Shown: one piece after another, positions 35,001 through 42,142 of the stretch | Numbering within the stretch: position 1 is the first letter of the stretch | Layout of the letters: each line of letters opens with the position of its first letter | Source of the DNA: Micromonospora sicca | GTDB taxonomy: Bacteria > Actinomycetota > Actinomycetes > Mycobacteriales > Micromonosporaceae | Assembly (NCBI RefSeq): GCF_003172935.1 | Contig: NZ_QGKS01000235.1 | Coordinates: forward strand, 1 to 64,000 | Direction of reading: 5' to 3' | DNA: 64,000 bases | The notes under the pieces: generated by a model | Told to the model about the DNA's origin: nothing | The model's database searches: none | The model's input: only the letters and a program-made list of their open reading frames with translations | Position numbers and translations under genes: made by a program

Positions 35001-36285
35001 TGTAGCGCTTGTTGACGCCGAAGTAGTACTGCGTCCCGTCCTGAGTGGTGACCCGCCAGTACTCGCCGTCGTTGTCGCCGTTGCCCTTGGAGGTGTCGAA
35101 GACCTGCTCGACTTTCAGCGCCGAGTCGTCCTGGCCGTGCCAGACGCCCGTCGTATTGTCCCGCACGAGCATGGTCGCCTGCCCGTTGAACACGAGCGTG
35201 GCGTTGTACGGGGAGAACCAGCACATATCAGGGGTGGTGCCGCCGTCGAGGTTGCACGATCGGTAGGAGCGTTCCACGTACCCGGTCTGCAGGTCCCATC
35301 CCTCGCCCGCCCAGGAGGTCTGGCCGTTCTGCGCCCAGGTCTGGGCGTCGACGGCGCCGCTGTCGTAGCTCAGCGCCAGGTCGGGGGCGGGGCCGCCGAG
35401 CGCGGTGGGCACCTTGATCGGGTAGCCGAACCCGAAGGAACCGCTCTGGTTGCCCGCCGACCAAGAATAAGACGGCGACAACGACGTCGCCGAGTAGTCG
35501 GACCCCGACGATGACGTTGCCGCCGTCAGTGCGAGCGCGGTCACCCCGACCGGGTCTGAGGAGGAGGAGACCGGGACGCCGCCCTTGCCGGTAAGGCGGA
35601 CGTCGGCGGAGACCGCGCCGGAGGCGTTGACGGATCCCACCTCGATCTCCCGCTGGCACGCCGGCTTCGCCGGAGTGGTCAGCGCGCAGGCAGGCAGCTG
35701 CACCAGGCGTAGCCGGTTGCCGTAGTCACCGCCGTACGCGTTGGCGAACGAGGTGTAGTCGAAGCGCAGGTGCACCTGACCGGCCGCAGCGGAGCCATCG
35801 GCGCGGGACACGCCCATGAGCACACCGCGGATGCCCGCCGCCTCGGCGCGCGCCCGATCAGCGACGTCGACCCGGACGGACGCGGGTCCGGCCGTGAGCC
35901 CGGCTAGGTGCTGGCTGGTCTCGCGGTCCTCCTCGAGCGGCAGGGCGGTCGCGACGACCGGCATGCCGCCAACCCCCACCGCGCCCTTGGCCACCCGGAC
36001 GACGGCCGAGGCCTTCGCCGGCAGGGTCGTCCGGGTCTGCCGGGTCAGTCCCGGACCGTCGGTCTGCGACCGGGTAGCGTGCCGCGAGCGGGTCTTGCCC
36101 ACCCGCACCGACACGTTGGCACGGGCCAGCGCGGCGTGCTTGAGGCCGGCGGTCGCGGGCGTGGCCACCGCAAGCGACAGCACAAGGCTCAGCGCCAGGC
36201 TAAACGAGAGGGCCCACCGGCCGGGCCCGCTCAGGGACAGTAAGGATCCGTGTAGGCGGTGCCACCACCGCGAGCGATGACGCAT
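29041..36285 (-). CDS. Secreted RHS-repeat polymorphic toxin with ricin-B lectin domain
   Basis: 2,414 residues from ATG 36285 (TAGGAG 5 bases upstream). Signal peptide: basic start then WALSFSLALSLVLSLAVATP with an AxA site near residue 46. A large N-terminal SpvB/Tc-like region follows (YSWSAGNQSGSFGFGYPIKV, then YDSGAVDAQTW). About 838-1108 is a ricin-type lectin with repeated QVW/QLW and 'CLD' boxes. Then many YD/RHS repeats (LTYDNLERKV, YTYDALGRE). The RHS core near 2060-2125 (GARMYDPDTGRFISPDHLL, NPTSSSDPTGLD) marks the toxin boundary. The 290-residue tip has a PD-(D/E)xK-like motif (GPDL ... WEFKS), a Lys/Arg-rich linker and a terminal hydrophobic helix. Its role would be inter-strain killing or DNA damage in targets. 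Confidence 0.9.
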   Translation of the reverse strand: MRHRSRWWHRLHGSLLSLSGPGRWALSFSLALSLVLSLAVATPATAGLKHAALARANVSVRVGKTRSRHATRSQTDGPGLTRQTRTTLPAKASAVVRVAKGAVGVGGMPVVATALPLEEDRETSQHLAGLTAGPASVRVDVADRARAEAAGIRGVLMGVSRADGSAAAGQVHLRFDYTSFANAYGGDYGNRLRLVQLPACALTTPAKPACQREIEVGSVNASGAVSADVRLTGKGGVPVSSSSDPVGVTALALTAATSSSGSDYSATSLSPSYSWSAGNQSGSFGFGYPIKVPTALGGPAPDLALSYDSGAVDAQTWAQNGQTSWAGEGWDLQTGYVERSYRSCNLDGGTTPDMCWFSPYNATLVFNGQATMLVRDNTTGVWHGQDDSALKVEQVFDTSKGNGDNDGEYWRVTTQDGTQYYFGVNKRYSTDTAATNSVLTEPVYGNQSGEPCYNATFANASCQQGYRWNLDYVIDPTGNSMTYFYNKFSGYYGHNNNTGVAPYDLAGTLDHIDYGTRAGSEATGSAPMQAWFTRTNRCLNSCGQNTTDYPDTPWDLYCSSTTSCPSLLSPAFFTRYKLSSVYTQVWDSAAAAYHKVDQWDLTYTYPSSGDNISPAGADTSPNLWLQSVTHTGYAPDGTSLAEPAVTFGGTQMYNRVDWGNDVGVPPYVHYRLTSIVNGTGGQTLISYSTSDCTRAYPPVPYANPYRCFPVYFEPKQAPAGWGWFNKYVVTSVTNRDLTGGSPDEVSSYTYSTAGSSDEALWRHDYNETSTLAYRSWSQWRGYSTVTVTHGASGGPQTVTTNLYYRGMDGDGIASADNQSVVWNSRRVGLLTPLGTPGATTAISGIGFKCLDISRNATADGTNIQVWSCTGATNQVWQRQFDANGRPIMVNPATGKCLDLSAYGTTNGTNVQLWTCTGATNQVWERQPNGTLKNPVSGRCLDTNLSGTVDGTNVQLYDCSGGFAQLWQPRNSGALAVAQANRCVDLSAYGTANGTKVQSWGCTGAANQAWQLRADGTLLNPVSGRCLDVVGAGTANGTKVQLYDCSGGVGQVWVPQSDGTLKNPHAGRCLNTAGSNTAANGTQLEIDDCGTLVTEKWQARLLDADGSQGFERQTDSVDGSTVVGSTINTPTVTLTATRATPATGGQDINAYMVTDTEEQTRTWLPTSSSYRWTDSLTSYDSYGLPTDVKDLADISTNGDDVCEHTDYVRNTTGTNYLVDFPSQTLTTNCATNPGDGDYLGGSQTNYDGLANGQAPTKGLPTTSNDLASVSSGTRTWKQSDRTDYDGYGRAKATYDALDHKTSVTYTPAAGGPVTSATTTNPLGWTSTTTVDPGKATPTSVIDANGKVTTAQYDALGRLTKVWLNNRATSGNPDKQYTYNLSATAPNWVRTQLLGPSGNQITSYTIYDGMMRTRQTQEPAPVSVGGRMITDTTYDGRALTAKVSSFWNNASGPSGTLVSFADTDVPTQHRLTYDNLERKVVDAFYSANTAKWQTTYSYQGDRSAEIAPTGGITTQSIFDVRGNITQVRHYSSSNLSGSYTHSTYTYDRLNDLVSVTDPDGNTWSRSSDLRGRLISETDPDSGTSTYTYDDAGQRLTATDSRGVTLAYTYDALGRETGEWHGSTSAPGYVLATWRYDTLSDGTVVNGQVGSTTRWHGTDQYVTAATGYDDAYRRLGTSVTVPTSEKDLAGTWTTTAAYNADGSPASLTYPAAGALGAETVTYGYDANGYQLTASGQDTYVSATSFTSWGSVYQMTLGSGGKRVQVTTDAWNDTHRARSVQVATENQTTPGTFDERLSQQFNWDPAGNLTSVDSQQAGATTDSHCFGYDNLQELTEAWTTTPAAGGCVAAPSTSTVGGPDAYWNSYRYDSVGNRTGLTRHGLDGAADTVSTYSFPAAGGSQPHALSSVATTGPNGSTTASYTYNAAGLTTNRTVGGLSTDYTWTDGGQVDTATIHATTGDQQTSYLYDAAGTELIQRGPQGSTLYLGGTELTSDANGALTGVTRYYLANGAVVATRTNTGPVMWHATDQQGTAQIVVDSTTLQTTIRKQDPFGNARGATPTWPDPHGFVGGTTEPGGLVHLGARMYDPDTGRFISPDHLLNVADPQQSNGYAYADNNPTSSSDPTGLDAGNTPAHMTAIMLRMQVLVGMNDGQAIIWGSTLNEQGPDLICWECEPGKVWVWEFKSENNRDGAGSLATELQEHIEQARKSPLSAGLEVEAGPSFASIGKPYEQTATNVAEPAELVTVHDAANVAGLQLYRTDQQDEDSPAAQEHHEKSDAAKLAASKEKKKAKAAGYVPPKRRTKEARTKGTKKNRPGRTSRNPRPRKHSHGHSRGSHSRAMLDDGAVVGGSFWGDVALFTGAIVAGYVLIRGAVVIGAGWFAGEAGAGAAASEEYVSSGIAKLEHYANSAGRALSHWF

Positions 36286-36543
36286 GGGATCTCCTAGATC
36301 GGCTGATCGGTTGTGGACGGAACCGTAGGGTCTTGCGCATCCCGCCGCAAGACCCTGTTTGTGAGACCGATTGGCCAGATCAACCACAGCGCAACGGCTG
36401 AGAGCCGGGGCGCTCGCTCGCGATGGTTTGCCATCTGCGCGCTTGTGGACCATTCGCTTCCACACCACGGTCGCCGCATCGGAAATGTTGACTCTCCGAT
36501 ACTTCCGACACATGCCGATACGCCCCTTACCGGTCTCCGGTCG

Positions 36544-37053
36544 TCAACTACCCCGGGGCCGACCCGCCGGGCCTCCGCCACGGTCCGGTACCTCGACGGA
36601 CGCCTTACTGGGCCGCGCGAGCCATTTCCGGCTGCTCCGCCGTCGCCACGCTGAAGTCCTCCTGCCACACGTAGCGGCTAAGGTTGCCCGCGTCGCGGCC
36701 ATTGACATGCGCCGCGGCGCGGCGCTGTCAGCGGGCGGCGGCCAGTACCGGCGTACCGTCCGCTCCGACCGGCCGATCCGAGCGGCGATCGTCGCGGGAT
36801 GCAGGCTGGGGTCGCGTCGGTACCAGTAGGCGACAGCGGCAGCGGTTTCCGCCGGCACCTCTTCGCCCGGCGCCTCGCCCGTGGCATCCGGCGGCTGCGC
36901 CGCAAAGCCCTCACTACGGCCTACGAGCGTTGGCGGTGCCTCGTTGGTTGTCCCGTCGTCCTCTTGCGGCGGTGTCACTTTGTCGATCTTTTCGCCGTAC
37001 CGACCGCCGCTGTGGGTGACACCATGCCGAGGGTCTCGATCCAGGACCGGCAC
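36544..37053 (-). CDS. Possible HTH protein, doubtful C-terminus
   Basis: A region of about 35 residues, VAYWYRRDPSLHPATIAARI then GRSERTVRRYWPP, is a clear helix-turn-helix of the kind found in actinobacterial mobile-element proteins. The segment after it is low-complexity Arg/Ser-rich and probably out of frame, so the gene may be a remnant. Start GTG 37053 is tentative. The 36286-36543 gap toward the RHS gene holds no other gene. Confidence 0.4.
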   Translation of the reverse strand: MPVLDRDPRHGVTHSGGRYGEKIDKVTPPQEDDGTTNEAPPTLVGRSEGFAAQPPDATGEAPGEEVPAETAAAVAYWYRRDPSLHPATIAARIGRSERTVRRYWPPPADSAAPRRMSMAATRATLAATCGRRTSAWRRRSSRKWLARPSKASVEVPDRGGGPAGRPRGS

Positions 37054-37054
37054 G

Positions 37055-37279
37055 ATGATCGCCCGGGACTGGGACGTGCCTGCCTCGGGCGTCGGCTACG
37101 TCACCCGGTTCGAGATCGACCGCGAGTTCGCCTCCCGGTACCCGGTCCGGCAGGTCGGCGGGCGCGACATCCTCGAGCTGTGGGTGCCGGCCGAGGAACT
37201 CGACGAGTTCTACCAGCACATCGTCGGGCTGATTGAGGTCGTCCACGAGTTCCGGTCCGGCAGTGGGGTCACAGGGTGA
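37055..37279 (+). CDS. Small unknown protein (74 aa)
   Basis: Reads MIARDWDVPASGVGYVTRFE, then RQVGGRDILELWVPAEELDE and FYQHIVGLIEVVHEFRSG. Compact alpha/beta composition with acidic helices suggests a folded domain. No family is recognised. It starts 2 bases from the divergent HTH remnant. A link to the RHS toxin (for example immunity) cannot be shown and the orientation is opposite. Confidence 0.5.
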   Translation: MIARDWDVPASGVGYVTRFEIDREFASRYPVRQVGGRDILELWVPAEELDEFYQHIVGLIEVVHEFRSGSGVTG

Positions 37280-37409
37280 GCGGGGTTGGACTCCTCATGA
37301 GCGGCTGGCGAGGCTTTAGCATCTGCTGGCCGGCCTGCCAGGACCCTACGGTAACGAGCACCTGTGGACCTTCATCCGCCTCGCAGGTAGCGAGAACCCG
37401 ATCGCGGAC

Positions 37410-37778
37410 GTGTTCACATTCCTGATCGACTGCGGTGTCATCGACTCAGCCAGCTCATTCGACGGTCCGCCCCAGGCACCTCAGGGTGTCGACCAGTTGG
37501 CGGCGTGCCTGGCCGAGGTGGATCAGGACATGGCGCTTGCCGTCCTCGTGGAGATGACGACGCGGACTCTCGCCTACCATGCGCAAGGCCGCTACCCGGT
37601 CGACAAGGCCCAGGACGTCTTCAAGAAGCTGATCACCCTGCTGGGGCACGGAACACGCTGGTGGACCAACACCGATCTGGGCTCCTGGAATCCGGTCACG
37701 CGGCACACCATGGACGCTCTCGTTGTCGGCACCGGCGGCGGGGTGCTCGTCGCGGTGCTGGCGGCGGACGAAGACTAG
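37410..37778 (+). pseudogene. Unknown protein lacking its N-terminus
   Basis: Protein-like sequence is open from 37342 (HLLAGLPGPYGNEHLWTFIR) but an in-frame TAG lies directly upstream and the first usable start is GTG 37410. The rest (QLAACLAEVDQDMALAVLVE, TRTLAYHAQGRYPVDKAQDV, TRHTMDALVVGTGGGVLVAV) is helical and unrecognised. It looks 5'-truncated. Confidence 0.4.
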
Positions 37779-37860
37779 GAGATGGGTAAGCGCGGGCGCG
37801 AACATCAGCAACAGCTGCGTGACCGGTTCCTCGCTGCCCTCATCATGCCCGTACCATCGC

Positions 37861-38235
37861 CGTGGGCTCGAACTGCCCACGCCGCACAATTACATACCTA
37901 TGCGCGGGCTGCTGCGTGTCGGCTTCGCGGCTGAGCCGACCAGCGGCGGCGACCTCCTCATGGTCGTCTCCCACGACGGTCGCGGCCTGTTCGATCCGGT
38001 CACGGGCGCGAAGATCGCAAGCGATCGTGAACCCGATCCGGACCTTTGCATTTCGACGGGTGCGGACCTTTCCTGCCCGGGATTCGGTCCGCTGGTCGAC
38101 ACGCGAGTCTGCATCGCCGGGCTCTTCGGCGGTGGCCTCCACACCACCACCGACGCAGACTGGACCGTCGATGTCGTCGCACCCGACTGGCCGGTCAGTG
38201 TGCGGGCGTGGCGTGGCAGCCGGGTGGGGGTGTGC
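37861..38235 (+). pseudogene. Fragment of an unknown conserved protein
   Basis: Coding-like stretch without a clear start or proper end: LPTPHNYIPMRGLLRVGFAA, then LMVVSHDGRGLFDPVTGAKI and GPLVDTRVCIAGLFGGGLHT, TDADWTVDVVAPDWP. The frame then continues into low-complexity Arg/Gly sequence, so the C-terminus seems lost. No family is recognised. Confidence 0.4.
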
Positions 38236-38355
38236 AGCAGCCGGTGGAGGAGGGCGGTCAGGTGGGCGCGGCTGGTGCCGTCTCGTACGCCTGGTGGTTC
38301 GGGTGTTGAGGCCGGCTCGCTGTGTGATCGGTGCCTTCGGCTCTATCCTTGCGCG

Positions 38356-39300
38356 GTGCCGTACGCCGATCTCAGCTTCGAGCAGTGGAACGACCTGTCT
38401 GACGGCGTTGCCCGCCGGATGGCCTGCGAGATCGCGGATCGACACGACCTGACCGTCGTGGGCCTAAAGCACACGGCGTACGCGGAGCGGTCGCACCGGG
38501 TGGCGCTGTTCGACCGTGACGGGATGCGGTTCGCTCTCGTACCCGGCGGACGGCCGGCTCTCGGCTACGACGCGGCCCGATTCCAGCCCGTTCCGGACCA
38601 GGCCGCCAGCTACGCCGACAGCGCCAGCGAGTACGGCCTTCCTCCGCTGGCCGAGTACGTCGACGCGATGACCTCGCCGGTACGCAGCGCCGAGATGGCG
38701 GCGATACTGATCGCGGTGGAAGCGTTCGACCCGTGCGAGATTCCGCTGGCGCCGGACAACCCTCGGGTACTCGAACTCGTCGCGTCGACCGGGGATCGGC
38801 TCGACGGGGTGAGCACACTCCGATCTGGTGGTGGGCTGACGGTGGAGTTCGACCGCACTGGGCAGGTAGCGCGGGCCCGAGCGACCCGGGAGGTCGCCTA
38901 CGACGAGGCCATGGCCGGGCTCGCAAGCATCGGCTTGCGGACGACCACTGAGGATCAGTGGGAGTGGGCGCGTGGAGCTGGCGCGACAACCCTGTTCCGC
39001 TGGGGCGATGACTGCCCCAACGACGGTTACCCGTTCGACTACAAGACTGGTCCGCACCGGCAGAAGAACCTGTGGGGTTTGGCGATCGGGCAGGATCCCT
39101 ACCGGCACGAGGCGACGACCGACCGCACCATTGTGTGCGGCGGCGATGGCGGCGGCGCCACGTGTGGCGGCAGCGGCTTCTTCCTGGGCTGGCTCACCCT
39201 GGCGACCGCCTACCGGGACAAGGATTTCGGCCATTGGCTGGCCTCTGACGACGGGTACGCCGACGAGATCCTGACCCGGCCCGTCATCGAGCTGAATTGA
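38356..39300 (+). CDS. FGE-sulfatase-like domain protein
   Basis: 314 residues from GTG 38356. The N-terminal half is unassigned. The C-terminal half resembles the formylglycine-generating-enzyme (SUMF1) fold: EDQWEWARGAGATTLFRWGD, then NLWGLAIGQDPYRHE, VCGGDGGGATCGGSGFFLGW and a terminal ATAYRD. FGE-like domains modify Cys residues or serve as ligand-binding modules. The paired catalytic Cys typical of true FGE cannot be confirmed. It leads a short operon with the genes at 39314 and 39640. Confidence 0.65.
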   Translation: MPYADLSFEQWNDLSDGVARRMACEIADRHDLTVVGLKHTAYAERSHRVALFDRDGMRFALVPGGRPALGYDAARFQPVPDQAASYADSASEYGLPPLAEYVDAMTSPVRSAEMAAILIAVEAFDPCEIPLAPDNPRVLELVASTGDRLDGVSTLRSGGGLTVEFDRTGQVARARATREVAYDEAMAGLASIGLRTTTEDQWEWARGAGATTLFRWGDDCPNDGYPFDYKTGPHRQKNLWGLAIGQDPYRHEATTDRTIVCGGDGGGATCGGSGFFLGWLTLATAYRDKDFGHWLASDDGYADEILTRPVIELN

Positions 39301-39313
39301 GGAGCGCCGCACA

Positions 39314-39646
39314 GTGGACGACCGGACCCGCGGGCTCCTCGACGCTGCCGTACGGGAACAGTTCGATGCCCATGGGCGGGTCCTGCCGCCGTGGCGGGCG
39401 TACCCGCAGATCGAGCGGTTCAGCATCGGCTGGCGCATGGGTGACGGCGAGTGGCATCTGATGGTGTGGTGGCATTGGTGGGAGTCTGCGCCCATGGACG
39501 AGGGGGAGAGGATTGCGTACTTCCAGGTCGATGATCCGCCGCGCGAGTGGCTGGACTGGGCCGCGCACCAGCTATGGCCGGATGTGGACTTCGGCGAGGC
39601 GGGCGTACGCCGCCTGGCCGAGCACGGGATCGGCGCTGCATGCTGA
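39314..39646 (+). CDS. Unknown protein (110 aa)
   Basis: GTG start 13 bases after the FGE-like stop, preceded by GAGGAG. Trp-rich: LPPWRAYPQIERFSIGWRMG, EWHLMVWWHWWESAP, YFQVDDPPREWLDWAAHQLW. No family is recognised. Its 3' end overlaps the HAD gene by 7 bases. Confidence 0.7.
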   Translation: MDDRTRGLLDAAVREQFDAHGRVLPPWRAYPQIERFSIGWRMGDGEWHLMVWWHWWESAPMDEGERIAYFQVDDPPREWLDWAAHQLWPDVDFGEAGVRRLAEHGIGAAC

Positions 39647-40113
39647 CTGATCGTCCGCTGCTGTTCCTCGACGTGGACGGGACGCTTCTGCCCTTCGGCG
39701 GCGCCGCGAGCCCGATGGGCGATGACGCCAACCCTCTGTTGGCAGGTCTCGACGCCGAGCACGGCCCTCGGCTTGCTGCGTTGCCTTGTGATCTCGTGTG
39801 GGCTACGACCTGGATGCACGACGCGAACGAGGTGCTCGCACCACGGCTCGGCCTACCCCAGCTGCCGGTCGTCGACTGGCCAGACGACGAAGACGACGGC
39901 GGTCGGCTGCACTGGAAAACGCGCCGCCTCGTCGAGTGGGCCACAGGACGCCGGTTCGCCTGGGTGGACGACGAGATCACCGACGCCGACCGGACGTGGG
40001 TAGCAGTGAACCACAGCGCTTCCGCTCTCCTGCACCGCGTAGACCCACGTCGCGGCCTCACCGGCGCGGACTACCAAGCCGTCGCGCAATGGCTGAACGA
40101 GGAGGATCTATAA
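39640..40113 (+). CDS. HAD-family phosphatase-like protein
   Basis: 157 residues. HAD motif I LLFLDVDGTLLPFGG has both Asp residues. Motif II-like DLVWATTWMHDANEVLAPRL carries Thr, and FAWVDDEITDADRTWVA fits motif IV. This is the secreted-free, C0-type small HAD protein common in actinomycetes. Substrate unknown. It overlaps the preceding gene and is the last in the operon before the att-like repeat. Confidence 0.85.
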   Translation: MLTDRPLLFLDVDGTLLPFGGAASPMGDDANPLLAGLDAEHGPRLAALPCDLVWATTWMHDANEVLAPRLGLPQLPVVDWPDDEDDGGRLHWKTRRLVEWATGRRFAWVDDEITDADRTWVAVNHSASALLHRVDPRRGLTGADYQAVAQWLNEEDL

Positions 40114-40725
40114 CGCAATCCCGATTCGATGACCGAATGGACACTGCGGACAGGGCATCCAACGGTCAGCACAATTGCAGGTCGGCAGCGACTCTGGGCA
40201 TGTAGTTGGGGTTCAACTCGGGCCACCGACACGAACTCCCATGCCTACGGTGGGCGGGCCGCGATGGGTAGGCGCACGTCGTTCTCTTGGTGCCGGGAAG
40301 TCCCGACGGTGGGGGAGCGGGGCGCGGTGAGACCCTGGCGACGTCGGCATGCCCCCGTTTACCCCCCGAAAACCCCCGCCTGCGGCTGACAAACAGTGAC
40401 AAGAAACGATCATTGCCTGGTCGTGTCTGTGCAGCTCGGCGCCAATTCCCGACAGTCAATGACAAGGTCGAGGTGGCTACGGTTGGTAACAAGGGGTCTT
40501 GACAACCAATGACAAGCCCTGAACGGCGATGCTCGACAAGAGGTTCTCCTGGGTTCAAATCTCCTCGTTCCCCACGAGAACCTAATGCTGAAACGGCGGA
40601 TACGTCGGTCGAGGAGTCTACTACGAGCGAGCCCTCCCGCCGACTACGCTTTAGCCGGCCGCATCATGCTCCTCTATCCACGGCCGGGGGAGCCCTGTAC
40701 CTGCCGAGAATGCCATCTGGGCAGC
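40114..40725. other. Gene-free stretch holding att-like repeat copy A
   Basis: No convincing gene. Apart from the repeat at 40357-40574, short remnants read as VYPPKTPACG-type tails in one frame, also visible in the partner repeat. Confidence 0.5.
40357..40574. repeat. About 215-bp direct repeat, copy A (att-like)
   Basis: Begins GTTTACCCCCCGAAAACCCC, then carries several TGACAAG-type boxes (GTGACAAG, ATGACAAGG, TAACAAGG, ATGACAAGC, CGACAAGAG) and ends GGGTTCAAATCTCCTCGTTC plus CCCA. It aligns over its whole length with 48119-48332 in the same orientation. Iterated short boxes beside a fixed end are typical of integrase arm sites and core. Confidence 0.8.
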
Positions 40726-41823
40726 TCAGGCGGCGTGCTCGTATTCGTGAAGGACACCACCGAGGCGGTCACGCCGGTGGATGTTCAGCCGGACGAGTTG
40801 GTCCGGGTCGGTGATCGGTTCGGGCAGCGGCTTCAGCGGCCGGACATTCGCGATCCCCTGATGCGGGCGGTGTAGGTTGTAGAACCGCTCGTACTCCCGC
40901 AGCGCATGCAGTAGATGCCGCTGGTTCCAGATCAGTGTGCGGTTCAGCAGTTCGCGGCGGCAGGTCCGCACCCAGCGTTCCATGATCGCGTTCATGCGGG
41001 GCACTTGGATACCGCTGGGCACGACCGTGATGCCGGCGTCGGACAGGATCGCGTCGAACGTGCCCGGATACTTGCCGTCCCGGTCCCGGATCAAGTACTT
41101 GACCTTGCAGCCGGCGTCTTCGAGATCCATCACGAGGTTGCGTGCCGCCTGGCAGACCCAGGCGGCGGTCGGGTGCGCCGTGACGCCCAGGACCCGGATC
41201 CGGCGGCTGGCGTGTTCGATCACCGTCAGGATGTACATCCGCGCTCCGGTCAGCGTCACGGTCTCGATGAAGTCGGCGGCCAGCAGCGCTTCGGCTTGGG
41301 AACGCAGGAAGTCCGTCCAGGTGGTGGCGGCCCGATCGGGTGCGGGGTCGATCCCGGCCTCGCGCAGGATCTCCCAGACGGTGGACGGGGCGACCTTGAT
41401 CCCGAGCGTGAGCAGCTCCCCATGCACCCTCAGATACCCCCAGCTACCGTTCTCCCTCGCCAGGCGCAGTACCAGGGCCCGGATCGACCGCAGCGTGCGG
41501 GGCCGGCCGCGTCGCCTGGGCCGCGACACCGCGGCGTGGCGGCGCGCGATCAGGTCACGGTGCCACTTGAGGACTGTGTCGGGCCGGACCAGCAGTCGCA
41601 GGCGCCGCAGGGTCGGCCTCGGCAGCGGGTGCAGCAACGCGGAAAGCCACGCCCGATCGACCGGCTCGAACCGGACCTGCTGCCCGTCGAGTTGGCGCTG
41701 CAACACCGCGAGCTGGTGGCGCAACGACAGGATCTCGATGTCCTTATCGTGGTCGCCGCAAGGCAGCAGTCGCAGCAACGTCAACGCGTTCGTGATACCC
41801 AGGTACGCCAGTCGCAGCAGCAT
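40726..41823 (-). CDS. DDE transposase/integrase-core protein (IS3/IS481-like), intact
   Basis: 365 residues. An N-terminal helix-turn-helix region (LSLRHQLAVLQRQLDGQQV, LVRPDTVLKWHRDLIARRH) is followed by an rve integrase core with D184 (AADFIETV), D249 (LIRDRDGKYP) and E282 (MNAIMERWVRTCRREL), then HRPHQGIANVRPLKPLPEP. The frame is complete. Inverted terminal repeats were not evident by eye. It lies between the att-like repeat copy A and the three-gene operon and is about two-thirds identical to the broken copy at 56805-57901. Confidence 0.85.
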   Translation of the reverse strand: MLLRLAYLGITNALTLLRLLPCGDHDKDIEILSLRHQLAVLQRQLDGQQVRFEPVDRAWLSALLHPLPRPTLRRLRLLVRPDTVLKWHRDLIARRHAAVSRPRRRGRPRTLRSIRALVLRLARENGSWGYLRVHGELLTLGIKVAPSTVWEILREAGIDPAPDRAATTWTDFLRSQAEALLAADFIETVTLTGARMYILTVIEHASRRIRVLGVTAHPTAAWVCQAARNLVMDLEDAGCKVKYLIRDRDGKYPGTFDAILSDAGITVVPSGIQVPRMNAIMERWVRTCRRELLNRTLIWNQRHLLHALREYERFYNLHRPHQGIANVRPLKPLPEPITDPDQLVRLNIHRRDRLGGVLHEYEHAA

Positions 41824-41878
41824 GAGTCGGCATCATCGCGTAGTCATCGGTGACGATGGGCAGGGGTGACGCCCTCGA

Positions 41879-42094
41879 TCAGGCCAAGGTCGGGCCCGGA
41901 CTCCTGCGACCCGCACGGATGCCTTTCTCGACAGGTACAGGGTCGGTCACCAGCGCGGTCAGCTCGCTCGCGCTCGGTGGTGTGTCGCCGAACGGCGAGG
42001 GCACCCATCCCCACAATCCCACAATGCCCGCGACGGTGAGTAGGAGCAGGCCGCTCCGCAGCAGCAGGAGCGGCTTCGCTGACAGTACCTGCAA
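41879..42094 (-). CDS. Possible small membrane peptide (71 aa)
   Basis: MQVLSAKPLLLLRSGLLLLT, then VAGIVGLWGWVPSPFGDTPP. One clear hydrophobic helix with a polar C-terminus and plausible codon use. No family is recognised and no strong ribosome-binding site was seen. It may be a remnant; otherwise 41824-42142 has no gene. Confidence 0.35.
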   Translation of the reverse strand: MQVLSAKPLLLLRSGLLLLTVAGIVGLWGWVPSPFGDTPPSASELTALVTDPVPVEKGIRAGRRSPGPTLA

Positions 42095-42142
42095 AGGGTA
42101 GACGGGCGAATCCTGAACTCGGCGGCCTCGGGGCCGCTGGCG

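Noticed and set aside
37055-37279. Immunity gene for the RHS toxin
   Set aside because: It lies upstream and divergent from the toxin gene and shares no similarity with the tip, so position argues against it.
38464-39819. A 451-residue minus-strand frame over the FGE-like gene
   Set aside because: No domain or ribosome-binding site. The plus strand has three closely spaced genes with motif support.
40540-40580. Possible tRNA 3' end (GGGTTCAAATC) at the end of the att-like repeats
   Set aside because: The surrounding bases cannot form a 5-bp T stem or an acceptor stem in either copy, so it was kept only as att-like sequence.
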